DNA from: Drosophila persimilis
Lineage: Eukaryota; Arthropoda; Insecta; Diptera; Drosophilidae
Assembly: GCF_003286085.1 (NCBI RefSeq)
Contig: NW_020825364.1
Location: 558,001 to 622,000 of the forward strand
Reading direction: 5' to 3'
Length of the DNA stretch: 64,000 bases
Positions 1 to 12,573 of the stretch are shown piece after piece. The translations under genes were made by a program, and so were the position numbers. The stretch's first letter is position 1; each line of letters opens with the position of its first letter. The notes below the pieces were generated by a model, which was given only the letters and a program-made list of their open reading frames with translations, did no database searches and was not told the DNA's origin.

Positions 1-190
1 CATGAAGCCCGAAAGCTTTCAAGCCAAAAGCTTGCCGGCGAAGCTTTTCGTAAACATTTTATTTATTGTAAATTTATTGTATTCCTTTATTCGCAGAAAC
101 AAAAGACTGTTTTACAATCACTACTCTAAGACCACCCCAAAAAAAGAGGAAAAATAGGAAAAAGATCAAACCTGGATAGCAACGTAGTGC

Positions 191-3100
191 ATGAGCATGT
201 GGCCTGGCTCCGAGCGAGGCAGCTCGCGGGCCCTGGAGATCATCCCCACGAGTCAGCAGAATGCAGGCGGTAGTAGTCAGCAGGAGACGCTGGCCGATAT
301 CGAGCATATATCCACCATAGCTGGATCGCTGGCCTCCATTGGGTCCATATCGCACACGCAAATGAGATATGTAAGTCCTCCAAAATGATAGCTGAAAGGA
401 GATCTGTTAATACTTTGCACTTCCCAGCAATGTACAAACGATGCCGGCTACGATACGGAACATACCTCCCTAAACTCGGACTTCGACGAGGCTGAACTGC
501 GCAGGGAACTGCTGAGAGATGTGAGTTCTGATGAGTTCTGATGCAGCAGGCACCCCACTAATCATGTACTTTCTTTTGTTTCTACCTCCACAGAAATGGA
601 AACTCCTCTTTGATATGGTAATTACGGCAGGGATTCCCCTCTCCAAGATCTAGCCAAGACTGAACCCGTCTTTCTTTCGTTTGCAGTTCGATCCTGAAGG
701 TTTTGGTGAAATATGCGTCACGGAATTCTTATTGGCCCTCACATCGCCGGAGTTCCTCTCCCAAGTGCCTATGAACAAGCGAGAGCTGCTGCTGGAGCGT
801 GCCAAGAAGGCCCAAACGCCCACTGGCCCCGGCTATGTGACGTTCCAGGACTTTGTGAATGTGGTGAGTGCTGTGCTCCATCTACGGCCCATGTGCACCG
901 AATACAACATCAAACTCGATTTAAGTGCAAACACAGGTGCAAGGTATGTGCGCCTCGGATTCCTCGGAATCGTCGGAATCCTCGCAATCCTCCGGTTGGG
1001 CTCGTGTTCAAACAGAGTGCAAAAGGAAGGACACCACACACCGCACCACACCACACCACACCACACCACACCACACCACACACTCTTGTTTGGCAAATGC
1101 AAAAAGTACGCTCGGCAAATAGACGCTGCCGCTGTCGCTGGCTCCTGCCTCCTACCGCCGTCCTTTCCCTCTGACTCCTTTGGGGCCGAGTGAGCGTTAC
1201 GCCCGGCTGGACATTTGATTGTTTGCCTGGTCGTCGTGCTGCTGCTGTTTGTCCTGATGTGGTGCTTACTTACATTGATCGAAAAGAGTGTCCAGCTCAG
1301 TGCAGGGCAGGGCCAGGCCCAGGTCGGCGTGGCTTTCCCTTTTAAGCTCGGCTGCAGCTGTTGCCACCTCTGCACTGACTTCTTTTGGATTTAGCTTTGA
1401 TTGGCAATCGTACTACGTACTATTGCATTTTGATTGATTCTCCCCAGTTGATTGGCATGCACACATGAGGACAGACAGACAGACACACACACACACTACA
1501 CTCTATGCATAATCAATTCCTGAGTGTGTGCCCCACCCCCACCCTCTTTCTTCGACTTCGACTTCAATTGTTTGCCCAAAGTGTCCTCAAAGTCATGAAT
1601 TAGCCATGGCCATCAGCAGCAGGACAATGCCTCTATTTGCCTTCTATCTTTGTGTCCTTTGCTCGCTCGCTCTCTCTCTATCTCTCTCTCCTTCTCTCTT
1701 TCTCTCTGTGTGTGTTTTAGTCTAACGGTAATTGTGGATGAGCGCTCCTACGGAGGTGCGGTGCCCTTTTCTTTGCACAATGCACAATGCACATCCCCTG
1801 TGAGGACATTATTAGGTCCTTGTTTGGTCACTGCCTAATGCATTTGTTATTCCAATTGTGGGTCCTGCCTCCGCCCCTGCTGCCGTTGCTGCTGCTGCTG
1901 TTGCTGCCTTTTGTCTGTGGCATTCATATCTTTAGCATCAATCTGGAGATCCTTGTTGCAATCTTTCGTTCGTAGACAACATATTTCCACTTAATTATAA
2001 ATTTCAATGATCTGCAACTGGCAGTGTGGATGCTGGATGCTTGATGGTGAATGGTGGGGATACCATATGGGCCAGTGAGAAGCAGGACCTGCCTTCGAGC
2101 GAAGGAATGCTCCGAACGATGTCTGCTCTGGCAATGCGACATGCATAATGCAGAGAGCCGCTGCTGCCGCCGCTGCTGCTGCTGCTGCTGCAATGGAGAT
2201 TGCCCTCCGATGATGATGATTGTTGAATTTTTAACAAAAGCTCGCACGTGACAAATCCTTTTATGGCAGCGCAGAGAGCCCTGGGACATGGGACATGGGA
2301 CATGGAACATGGTGGGGGCACCACCGATGATGACCACAGTGATGGTAGCGACGACGACGACGACGCCACCGAGGGGCAGATATGTGTTGAACGTTATGAC
2401 AACTGGTAGGCACGAGGCGGCTGCTGCCGCGACTGGTCTGTCGTTTGTCTTCCGACGACGGCGACGGCGACGGCAACGGCGAAGAAGAGGCCGCATCTGG
2501 CATCAGGCACACAGCAGGAGACTACCGGCAGCCGGTCAAGAATCAATCTGATGCGTGCGCTGGCCACCACAACGAACACGGGATGCCCTAGGACGAGTAG
2601 AATTTAGTAGAATATTATTATCAAAGAATTGAAAGGGCCACAAACCGTGGGTGTCGGGCATCGGTTATCTGGCTATCCGGGTATCCGGGTATTGGTAATT
2701 CCATTCTTAAGTCCCGCTTTGACCTTCTTTGAGGCTCCCCGTCCCTGGCGAAAAGGGTAAGCACTTTTAATTGCAGTCGGAAAGAAGAATCGGGCAGGGC
2801 AGCAAAAAGCAAGAACGCCGCCAAGGAGCATTCTTGCATTAATCAGAAAGTCAACGGAGCTGCCAAGCATTCGATCATTCGATCATATAGCAACCGGGCC
2901 CCGGCCCCGGCCCCGGCCCCGTACCAGTGGCACGGCCTGGTCTCTCCCCATTATCATAATCAGGAGACGCAGCTGGCAGACGCCAAAGCTCCCAGCTTCA
3001 GCTCCCAGCTCCAGCTACAGCGCTAACCAGCTGAACCTGAACCTGAACCCGAGACCGAACCTGTGCCGAGCACGCACCAAGAAATTCCAGCGGCTTGTCT

Positions 3101-3495
3101 TGAATGGGGGCCACTGTCGTGTGGAGAGTGGGTCTCCTCTGTGCTGGAATGCACAGCCAGCCAGCCAGCCAGCCAGTCAGCCAGCCAGCTGCTGCTTCTA
3201 CATCGAAGATCGAGTTTATTGAATAAACATTCGCGAGTAGAGCTCCAGCTCCATCCTCCGCCGCGGTGGCGTCTGCTGCTGCTGCTGCTCCTTCTGTTGA
3301 TCTTCAGCTCCGATAGGCGGCGGGAATCAGATCAGATTCGGACTTTGGAGTCCGCTGCTTGGAGTGCCTGGCTCCTTCTCCTTCCTCTTGCATCTTCTGA
3401 TTCTGTTTCTGTTTCTGGTAGGTGCAAAATGCCTTGCGCCTTGGGCTCAGGGGACGCCTGGCAGAAAACCTGGAGGCGATCGATCGCCAAGAGAT

Positions 3496-3534
<39 letters not shown>

Positions 3535-6500
3535 GTATTAAATCAATGCCAATCCATAAATGGCCTACGCGGCGCGTAGATTGAATTGGAATCTCTTGGC
3601 GATTTCATTATTCTGCAATAATATCGCGCAAATCGATGCTGGGGTTGGAGGCACTCGCGCGAGTGGCAAACATTTCTGGTTAATTATGAAAGAGAGCTGT
3701 TACCCAATGAACGGGGAGCGGGGATGGGATCTAGATTGGAGGACACAGATGCTTGGCTCACTTTCCAATCCGCATATTCCTGCAGGCTTTAAAGTTCTCT
3801 TCCATTTAAGTCCTTGAACAAACGAAATAATCCAGAGGATACGACTGTCCTCCCATTTAATCGCTTTGACGTTTCCCCCAATTTGATTCGATTCGATTCT
3901 GTTCTGTTCTTTGACGGACGCCAAAAACAAGTGGGTTCGCTGTTTGTTCCGCCTTTTTCTCTGCTGATGGCTGGATGCTTGAACCTTGAGTTGTGGATGG
4001 AGTGGACGTGACAGTGCCAAAAGATGATGTCGCTTGTCCAATTCGCGTGCGAACATCCACTCTGACTCCCACGCCCACACATCCTTCACCATTCGGCATT
4101 GAGTTCTGCTCTCTCCACCTCCACCACCAATCGGCATCGAGGTTCTCTGTGCTACTCCATCGGGGGCATTGCTTGTCCTCCTTCGGTGGGGGTGGGGTTG
4201 GTTCTCCTCCTTCCTGGTCATCCATCGAGCAGCATTCGTGCTCTGCTCCTCCTCCTGCTGACGATGTTTGGTCAATGGTCAATTTGGCAGCCGTTTATTT
4301 TGATTGTTGTGCATCCGGGGGCAAGGATAATGGCGTGCAAACGACATGGACCAGAGCCCCATTCCCTCCTCTGCGCTATCGTCACGGAACGCGAGGAGGA
4401 TGAAGGACCATGCACATAGATGGTGCCATATCCTACTCCTCCTCCGTCTGGTATCCTGCAGCGTCGTCCTCTAGGTCCAGGTCCCGCTTTTCGCATATCT
4501 CGAAATGATCATTTTTGCATTTTATTTGTGCACGTCCCGTGTCCCGTGCCCCGTGTCCAGTGTCCAGTCCTGGCTCCCAGTGGTTCTTCCGTTCAGCAAA
4601 GCTGCGTCTGCAGGTGTTTGTCCCGAATACGAGTCGAGTTTATGTAATCCCCGGCCACACCACCACCGGAATATTTATCATCGCAACATTTCAGGAAATC
4701 GAATTTTTGCTTTCATTTTTGGTGGGGCGGGGGGTGTGTAATCCGGCTCTATTTGAACACTCTTTCGTGGGGGAAGAGGGGGGGTTTGGGGTTTGGAAAT
4801 CAAATTAAATTTCATTTGTTCCCTGCCCTGCCCTGCCACCCTTCCCGCCTGCCTGCAACAAACACAGAAACATAGAAACGAAACGAACTAATTATGTTGA
4901 AATAAATTTAAATGGGGCACAGAGCACCTGACATTTACGACAACATCATAAAATCCGAAACAGAGAGTCCATTCCAGTCGAGTCCCGTCCACTCCAGAGG
5001 GGTCAATGATTGGGAAGAAGCTACATTGCTTCTGTTTCTGCTTCTACTGCTGCTGCATTCCTCGTTCAAGCTCAAGTGCCTCGTATAATTGCTGCAGTGT
5101 CGTGTCCATCCAGTCCAAGGCGGAAGCGCAGGCACGGGGTGCGCAATGCGCACATCATTAACCTGTGACCCGACCCATACGCTAATTAGACATCAGTGGC
5201 CATCCTCTAGGCCTAGGCCTGGGTCTGGGTCTAGGCCTAGGACACGCGTTGCTCAGGTTTACACCTACTACTCTCCCCTCAACGGCAGTGGCAGTGGCAG
5301 TGGCAGTGGCAGTGGCAGCGGCAGCTGAATCGTCAGATTGCGGCTGCTCAGTGGGTTGGAAAACTCTGCTTTCGGGACTAGAAATGTTTGTGTTTTGTTT
5401 TTTCGTTGGTTTTTTTGGATTGTTTAGAGCGATATCCGATTTCCAGGCATATGCTTCCTCCATTGGCGGCACGCCCCTTCAAAGGCAAGCACTGGCCCTA
5501 GTTTCGAACAGCAGTCAAACAATGCGTATGGCTCAAGTGGAAGGAAGCCGCTGTTTGGGACTCTTTTAGGTTTGGTTTTTGCCTCCATTTTTGCCAATCT
5601 GCTGCTGCCAAACAATGTGAGGAGTGGCTGTGCTGCTGCTGCTGCTGCTGCTGGAGTGCCTCGCGTGTCATTCCATTTCCGCTTGCCTCAGAAATCGCAA
5701 ATCAAATACAGAGACGGCGATGGAGATGGAGCGAGCAAGCGACGACGACAGCTGCTCCTTGGGACTGTGCCGTGCCGTGCCTGCTCCTTTGCATACACAC
5801 ATACGCAGGGCAAGCATATCCTTAATCTATATATGGTATGGAATGGAATGGAGTCGCATATAGCTTTTGATTTGCAATACAAAAGCCAACGGGCGGTGCT
5901 GCTGTTTTTCTCTGCTCTCCTCTGTTGTGCATTCCAATTCTCAAGACAATAGACGGCGTCAAAGGCCAAAACGTCAAGGTAGTAGAACATTTTCCACTGA
6001 TTCATGGATTTCTTAATGTCTTGACAGTGCGTACTCGTACTCGTACTCCCTCTCTTCCGCTCCCTCGCTCTCGCTCTTATTTGGATCGGAGTCTCCTCGT
6101 GTTCTTATTGTTCTTGACATCGCAAATACAGGAAACTGCTGTTGCTGGGAAAGGTGCAAACGAACTTCCGCTCCAAATCAGTTTTCGATTTGCTTTTTCC
6201 CTCTCGCTTGCCGCTGCCTCTTGCCTCTTGCCGCTTGCCGCTTGTCGCCTGTCGCTGTTTTCCATATCCATTTCAGAGCTCTTTTTGGCTTTCAGCTGCT
6301 TGTTTGCACTTTTTCCTTTTTGCCATTCGTTTTGTTGCCTTTGTTGCTGCCGCTGGCACGCGCGCGTCCTGCACTTCGGAGGCAGATGTCATCAATCCAC
6401 AGATGCAAGGTAGATTCGTCTTCGGGCTTAGGGTTTAAGGATGGCGATGGCGATGGCAATGGCGATGGCGATGGCGATGGCCACTAATCAATCATCATCT

Positions 6501-9500
6501 AGCTGCCCCAAAAAAACGGTAGCGCCAAAGCCAAAGCGGCTGAAAGCCTGATTACCCTGTAATTAGGCAGCAACCTGCCAAAAAAAAAGGCAAATGTGAA
6601 TTTAATGAGTAAAAATGTGATAATTAGCGGACTTAACCGGACCCCCGACGAGGCCGACAAAGGTCAGAGCCGAGGCGTATCGTCCTCATCCTCACCCTCA
6701 TCCTCATCCTCTCGTTTCTCATCTCGTTTTATCCCAGGACTAATTACAGGGCCAGGGAGGAGTCCCAGTACCAGTCCGAGTCATTTGGCTAGACGAAAAC
6801 CCACCAGCAGAGGCACAGGCACAGGCACCTCAGCAGAAGCAGCAGCAACAGCAAGTGCATCCGTTCTGCTGTAATTGCTGATTGCTGTGTTTGCTTAAGA
6901 TTTAAACAACTGCTTTCGAAGGGGGGACTGCGATGCGATGTGACGCGTTGCGTTACGTTGCGGCCTGCCTGCCCTCCAGCGAAATGCAAATTGAATTAGG
7001 CCTTGGCATAATATTGTCATTCAATTAGATGATCCGTTGGCCAGTGGTTGCGCGGGGCTGCTTGCTCGTGCTGTGCCACAAACAACAAACAAATCCATTC
7101 CCATTAAATGAGCTTAGTCTTGTGCTCCTCCAGCCTTCAGTCTCCTCTCTTGGCCATGGCCTGAAAGCACAAGAAAAACAAATGCTAATCAAATGGAAGA
7201 TTTTATGAGCTGCCAAAGGAATGTCACTCAAGAGCCAGATGGATGGGTATGCAGCATCTGCATCTGCTGCTGCATCTGCAGGCGGACATCCCATTCACCC
7301 ACTTCTACTGCCACTTGTCCAGTGTCCTTGCGGGGACACCTCTCTTGTCCTCCTCCTCCTGCTGCTGCTGCTGCTGCTCCTGCTCCTGCCCGACTTCAGT
7401 TTATAAATATTGCTCAACTGCTTGGAATAAAAATGTCAACACGGAGCCAGAACGAGGTACGAAATGCATAATAGAGTGGTATACAATGCTCACCGCTGGC
7501 CGACGACGACGCTGCTGCCGCTGCCACTGCTGCCTGGCCACCAACACGGCACCACCGCCGACGGCGGAGATGTCCTTTTTTGCGCATAGCCATGGGCTGA
7601 CACACACACACACACACACACATGTGTGTGGTAGTGGTGGTGCTGGTGGTGGTGCTGCTGCTGCAACGGACGTAATTCAAAAGAATTTTTCCATGCCTCA
7701 TAGAGGAGCGCCGCCAACGTTGTAGTCGTTGCTCCCCTCCTCCTCCTCCACCAAAAGGCAATGGGCCATGTTTGACCATGTCCGGGATCCTGGTTCTGGT
7801 TCTGGTCCTGTCCTGTCCTGCCCGTGTGTTAAATGTTTTGCGTCAATTTGTCGCTTTATGTTTGCGACGCGACCCAAAAAAAAAAGAAAACACACACACA
7901 CAGGCCCTGCGGAAAGGAGCAGAACGTGAATGGAGCAGCGTCCACCGTCCACGTACCTGGTGACGTCATGCGGTGACCAGGCAGGCTTCCATTTGCTCTT
8001 GGTCTGCGTCTGCCCAGGTAATGACATTATCAGCCGCAGCAAGGACACTGTTCGGTGCCACGTCGGAGTCGGCATCGGCATAGGCAACCCATGGCGCGCA
8101 GTGTGCACACGGAGGAGAGGAGTCACTAAACAAACGATAATGTAATGCAATTCTTTCGGCAGCCCAACCCTCCTCCATTTGGCCCTTTTTCCCATGTTGT
8201 GTGTGTTTTGATCGCTTGATCTTACCGAAAAAAAAAACACCAAACCCCATTTGTCACTTGGCCACAATGCATCTGGGTGTTCCCATTGTTGACAACACAA
8301 ATTCGTAAGGCATATTGTTTGTGCAATTGTAACAATTCAATACGAAGAATTTTTATCGGAAGTAAATCGGAGCATTTGATCTTTTTGGCTTCTTTTCTTG
8401 TTGTTGCGAAAAATTATAAATAATTGAACGTTACTCAACACTAGCCAGCAAGTGGACGTGGCAGAATGGTGGGAGAAAGAGAAAGAGAGAGAGAGAGGGA
8501 GAGCAAAAGAAACTTACGCACGCCGGCGGGAACGATGTCGTGTCTGACGGGACGCTTCCATTCAACACAATAATTTATTAGTTAAGTGTTGAGTGTTAAT
8601 TGTGATTAAATTATAAATTGTGTTGAATTAGCCATCATGGCCAATTGATTGGAAAGCAGAAAGCAGAGAAAATCCAGCCGGTCTAGGATTTCACCGCGTA
8701 AGTGGATCTGTGCTGCGCTGCGTTGCGGTGCGGTACTGGAAGCTCGTGTAGAGTTTAGCATGCATTTCCAGTAATTGGAAGCACACCCACACATCGATAC
8801 ATACATATGTACTGTGCTGCCACCTTTAGCTGTTTACTATGCAAATATTGTGTGTGTTCGTGTGTGTGTGTGTGTGTGCGTGTGTAGAAGCGGGACAAAC
8901 AGACGTGGAGAGTAAATGGTAGCCGCATGCCGGCCGTCCCCTTCCCCTCCTGCTTTTTGGCTGGTGATTTATCAATTAAATAAAATTTGATAATTACTAG
9001 CATTAAGCCGGCAGACTAGCGCTGATTAACCACAAGTAGTAGTGACACTGGCCCGGCCCGCTCTCACACCCACTCTCTCGCCCCCACCCCGCATAGCGGA
9101 AGTAACTATTTTGTGAGCGTTCTCTTTTTTTTTTCTTCGGACTTTTTTTTTGCCCTGCGGCTCTGAAAACTTAATTTGTGTCGGTTTTTTCTTGTTTTCC
9201 TTTCGTAATCGTGCATTTTAATTGCGTGTAGGCTTCATTTGGATTCCTCTGCAGCCCCCCCCTCCTCCGCCGTGGCAGTTCCACTCGCTTTTAATTAAAC
9301 ACAATACACATTTTCCGCCTTTTGCAGATTTTCGTCTTGTTTCTGTTGTTGTTTTATGAGCCGCCTTAATTGCGTGGCCCGTTTCGCATCTTTGTTAACA
9401 TCTTAATTACATAATAAAAATTATTTAGTTTTGCGCTAGTCACACACACTGCGCGTAAGCCAAATGCGAATCCAAAGAGTTGTGTGTTCATAATTTTATG

Positions 9501-11433
9501 GCTCGTTTAGTTTTGGGGTTAAAGATTTATGCTCGCAGATTCGTAGATTCGCAGACTCACAGATTCCCAGACCAGACCCTCAGGCTCTCCAAAAACAAAA
9601 AAGAAACCAACAACAACGGAACGAGCAGAGAGAGTGCGTGGTGCTGTGCTTCCTTGTGTGACTGTGTTTCTGTGTTTCTCACTCCAACGCAGCGCATTCC
9701 ATCAAGTGTGGAGAATAGGAACAACAGTGCTACGTCCCCTCCGAAGATCGGCAAGTCTCTCCCCTGCGTGCTGCTATGTCCATCCCATTCCATCCCATTT
9801 CATTGCATCAAAGGTGGCTCCCCTGAGCGCGTGTGTGTGTGCGTGTGTGTGACTATGGCCATCCCACTCCAATGCAATGCATTCACAGTTACAATACCAC
9901 TGTTATGACAAAACTCTCCTCGGGGGCCACCATGTACTCGAACTTGCGGGTTACCACCCGGAGGAAGCACAGCTTGTCGGTGGGATCAAGGTCCCGGACG
10001 GAGCTCTGGGCCAACTTCACAAAACTCGAATTCAAATGCTTAACGATCCCAACCGCCGTGCTGTTGTCGAAGGAGGTCTGCATCAGAGTGTCCGAACCAT
10101 TCTCAGACACCACATAGCCACTCGTCTGCTCCGAGATGCGCGCCGTATTCTCCGAATTGCTTTGGACGACAGCCGCCAGTTTCTTGAAGTTAGACTTATT
10201 CATTGTAGAAAATATACATATCTATATACTGTCGGGGCTGATGTTGAATTGGGGAGCACAGCTTTCTGGGATCACTCTTCTCATCCTTTCCACCCTTTCC
10301 GGATCTCTTCCAGATGAGCGGCAAGCGAACGCGCAGCTTCAAATGCGCAGTCCATCATCGGGATCGCGAGGTCTGCTCTGAGAACGACTTTCAGCTGGTG
10401 CTGAACGAGCCGCCGCTCTTCAGAAAGATGGTCCATGCCGTCGCGATGGAAATACTCCCCGAGGAGCGGGATCGCAAGTACTACGCGGATCGGTACACCT
10501 GCTGTCCGCCGCCCTTCTTCATTATCCTCGTGACAGTCGTTGAGGTACGCTCTAATCCCCTGCTCGCCGAGCCGAAGCTCCGTCTCTAATGATTCTCTCC
10601 GTAGCTGGGCTTCTTTGTGTATCACACGATGGTCACGGGAGAGGCCGCGCCGCGAGGGCCCATACCCACCGACTCGATGTTCATCTACCGACCGGACAAG
10701 CGGCACGAGATCTGGCGGTTCCTCTGCTACATGGTGCTGCACGCCGGATGGCTGCACTTGGGCTTCAACGTGGCCGTGCAGCTGCTGTTCGGGCTGCCAC
10801 TGGAGATGGTCCACGGCTCGACGAGGATCGCCTGCATCTACTTCTCGGGCGTGCTGGCCGGCTCGCTGGGCACCAGCATCTTCGACCCGGAGGTGTTCCT
10901 GGTGGGCGCCAGTGGCGGTGTCTACGCTCTGCTGGCCGCCCACCTGGCGAATGTCCTGCTCAACTATCACCAGATGCGCTACGGCGTCGTACGGCTGCTG
11001 CATATATTAGTTTTCGGTAAGAAACGAAGAGCCAAGCAGCCACAAGGGGAATCACTACAATCTCTTGTCCCGTCTTGCAGTTTCGTTTGATTTTGGTTTC
11101 GCCATCTACGCGCGTTATGCTGGCGAGGATGTGCTGCTGTCGAGTGGCGCCGCCGAGGATGTGCAGCAGCACCATGCCGCCACGGAGGCCGCCGTCTCGT
11201 TTGTGGCCCATCTGGCGGGCGCCGTCGCGGGCCTCACCATCGGACTGCTGGTGCTGAAGAGCTTCGAGCAGAAGCTGCACGAGAACCTCCTCTGGTGGAT
11301 CGCCCTCGGCACCTACTCGGCCCTGGTGGTCTTCGCCATTGCCTTCAACATCCTGCACGGCTTCACGTTGTTCAATATGCGCATGGAGAAGGTACGCGTC
11401 ACGGAGACGTACTTCAACGACTTTCAGGTGTGA
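191..11433 (+). CDS. stet: Rhomboid-2 intramembrane serine protease (Stet)
   Basis: Predicted coding exons are 191-370, 428-520, 594-617, 687-863, 10314-10544, 10605-11016 and 11081-11433. All junctions are GT/AG and stay in frame, giving 489 residues. Residues about 92-160 look like a degenerate EF-hand pair, with a loop that starts FDPEGFGEI. The rhomboid core spans about 225-475 and has several hydrophobic membrane segments. The HxxxxHxxxN motif ([10 protein letters not shown]) puts the oxyanion Asn at 290. The nucleophile is Ser338 in GASGG and the partner is His416 in AHLAG. Known family role: cleaves the transmembrane segment of EGFR ligands in the secretory pathway; fly stet acts in germ cells signalling to the surrounding soma. 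The N-terminal exons are assigned to stet because FVNV joins MSGKRTRSF in phase and EF-hand rhomboids are known in animals. The ATG at 191 follows an in-frame stop at 185-187 but has a weak context, so a further upstream exon is possible. The C-terminal core is certain; the N-terminal linkage is inferred. Confidence 0.9.
594..617 (+). other. stet: stet 24-nt microexon
   Basis: Eight codons (KWKLLFDM) sit between a CAG acceptor ending at 593 and a GTAATT donor at 618, flanked by introns of 73 and 69 bp. Both boundaries are phase 0. The peptide supplies the first helix leading into the EF-hand-like loop of the next exon, which makes the microexon biologically sensible. Confidence 0.7.
1044..1083. 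repeat. CCACA pentanucleotide microsatellite
   Basis: About eight uninterrupted copies of a 5-bp CCACA unit lie just downstream of the fourth stet exon, inside the large intron. Confidence 0.9.
3505..3532. repeat. GAC trinucleotide microsatellite
   Basis: A run of about nine GAC triplets in the stet intron. It generates artificial Arg- or Asp-rich open frames that are not genes. Confidence 0.9.
5207..5240. repeat. Paired CTAGGCCTAG palindromes
   Basis: Two copies of the perfect 10-bp palindrome CTAGGCCTAG, at 5207-5216 and 5231-5240, flank a GGGTCT direct repeat. This looks like a small minisatellite in the stet intron; no function is implied. Confidence 0.7.
5284..5326. repeat. GGCAGT hexanucleotide microsatellite
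   Basis: About seven copies of GGCAGT, the last ones diverging to GGCAGC, in the stet intron. Confidence 0.9.
6440..6481. repeat. GGCGAT hexanucleotide microsatellite
   Basis: About seven copies of GGCGAT with one GGCAAT variant, in the stet intron. Confidence 0.9.
9889..10203 (-). CDS. robl62A: Roadblock/LC7-family dynein light chain (Robl62A)
   Basis: A single-exon frame of 104 residues on the minus strand, ATG at 10203 and TAA at 9891-9889. The second half carries the roadblock signature: DNSTAV, then [17 protein letters not shown], then the hallmark [12 protein letters not shown] near the end. Length is close to the family norm of about 95-105. Roadblock light chains bind dynein intermediate chains as dimers and help cargo and regulatory assembly; related folds occur in GTPase-regulating complexes. 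The gene is nested antisense in the large stet intron, and its ATG is only 110 bp from the stet exon at 10314. The 61F-62A neighbourhood supports Robl62A rather than another roadblock paralogue. Family assignment is firm; the exact symbol rests on position and memory. Confidence 0.87.
   Translation of the reverse strand: MNKSNFKKLAAVVQSNSENTARISEQTSGYVVSENGSDTLMQTSFDNSTAVGIVKHLNSSFVKLAQSSVRDLDPTDKLCFLRVVTRKFEYMVAPEESFVITVVL
10204..10313. promoter_or_regulatory. robl62A leader/promoter overlapping a stet splice acceptor
   Basis: These 110 bp must hold the robl62A 5' leader on the minus strand and the polypyrimidine tract and AG of the next stet exon on the plus strand. A TATA-like AT-rich stretch lies at about 10208-10230. 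An ATG opens the stet exon at 10314, so this spacer could also serve as a bidirectional promoter for a short stet form. That last point is inference. Confidence 0.4.
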
Positions 11434-12326
11434 GAGGAGGAGAGACATCCTGGACACCCTCCTGCTTTGTTTTTTTTTGTATTCGGTTACATTTTCGGAT
11501 CGTTTCTGTTCATTTTCGTTCCGTTCCGTTGAAGTTTTTATTGTTTTTTCGGAAGGCGATTAAGTTTGCAGTTTTCTAGTTTTCCAATTTCATTGTTTTG
11601 TAATGTGCGTATCTGTACAATCAGGCAGGTTTATCGAGCACTATATCTATATCTACATATATCTAGGGGACAAATCGTGTGTCGTTTAATCCATTATATA
11701 TTTTGTTCTGTTTTCGGTAGTTAAGTACAAAGCACCGATGCAAAGAGTATCATCAGAGATCATTGAATTAGAGATATTTACAACAAATCGAACTGATTAG
11801 GTGTAACATAATGCTCAAGGAATTCGATATATATACACACATATATATATAAATGCAAGACTTTCTAGGGATAAACAATTTAAGCTGAAAGAAAAAAAAT
11901 ACAAAAAATAAATATATATTGCTTTATGCGCTATATGGAAACCGATATTGGCAATGCACTAATTAATCGAAATTCGAACGGGCCTTAAAACACACACACA
12001 CACATTGAGATGATGATAATTCCTACCTCAAAATAAAAGAGAAAATATATTATGATTGGATTGGATCGGTTTCAATTTGATATAGCCGCCGTGCATTTAA
12101 TATCGTCACTGCCAGCCAGCTTTTATGGATCAATCGATTTTGCATCAAATATACACCACATTTTGTATTTACAATGTTTGTTGTACTTTGTAAATAAATT
12201 GAATAAAGTCGAGAATTATTTTGTTCAATCAATCCAATTTGAATTTGAATTTGAATTGGGCGCCTTCGCACAGGAGCTTAAGGTGTGGTTACACCTGAGT
12301 TCGAGGTGTGGTGACACTTGTCGCTA
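11434..12326 (+). other. stet 3' UTR and flank
   Basis: Sequence after the stet stop turns AT-rich, as fly 3' UTRs usually do, with several polyadenylation hexamers (11907-11912 and further copies at about 12030 and 12190). It includes a CA/TA-rich section near 11830-11850 and a short CA run at 11991-12004. No open frame of interest is present. Confidence 0.6.
11907..11912 (+). terminator. stet: Candidate stet polyadenylation signal
   Basis: AATAAA, 474 bp after the stet stop codon, is the first clear hexamer. Later AATAAA-type hexamers near 12030 and 12190 are alternatives. Confidence 0.5.
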
Positions 12327-12520
12327 GTCTCCACGATCAGCGGCCATTTTTGGAGAGTTCGTGTTCGTCGGAAAAGTCGCAGTGCGTTGCGCGTCTCGGT
12401 TTTTTTTTGTGTTTTCGCGTATTTACTGGTAAAGAACGGCAATTTAGTCATATAATTTAACAGGATGTGACAGCCTGTCGGGGAGCAGTGAAAAAACAAC
12501 TACATATATCTCCTGACACG
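12327..12520. repeat. Three-copy direct repeat, copy A
   Basis: Starts GTCTCCACGATC and ends TCCTGACACG. Shared landmarks with the other copies are GGAGAGTTCGTGTTC, AAAAGTCGCAGTGCGT, a T-rich run, TAAAGAA.GGCAAT and GGGGAGCAGTGAAAAAAC. Just before it are two copies of AGGTGTGGTNACAC. Between copies A and B is a 53-bp unrelated spacer. The origin is unknown: candidates are a duplicated 5' leader of another gene or a decayed repeat element. Confidence 0.8.
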
Positions 12521-12573
12521 TCCCCTGTATGCCTCCAGGAGCAGCCGCCTACAATATTGAATATTGTCTACAA

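Larger units (their letters stand above)
864..9888 (+). other. stet large intron, left part: no gene seen
   Basis: This is the first 9 kb of the 9.45-kb intron between the EF-hand exons and the protease exons. I see no convincing coding region on either strand; the long open frames here are produced by simple repeats. It holds CCACA, GAC, GGCAGT, GGCGAT and CA microsatellites and a GA tract near 8475-8510. An AT-richer, less repetitive stretch from about 8.28 to 9.48 kb could contain regulatory DNA. Confidence 0.6.

Noticed and set aside
191-863. EF-hand exons as a separate small calcium-binding gene
   Set aside because: No stop codon or polyadenylation signal after 863; the donor is phase 0 and joins the rhomboid exon cleanly, and total length matches Stet.
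7600-7629. CACATGTG at the junction of CA and GT runs
   Set aside because: Produced by the microsatellite itself; no partner sites nearby.
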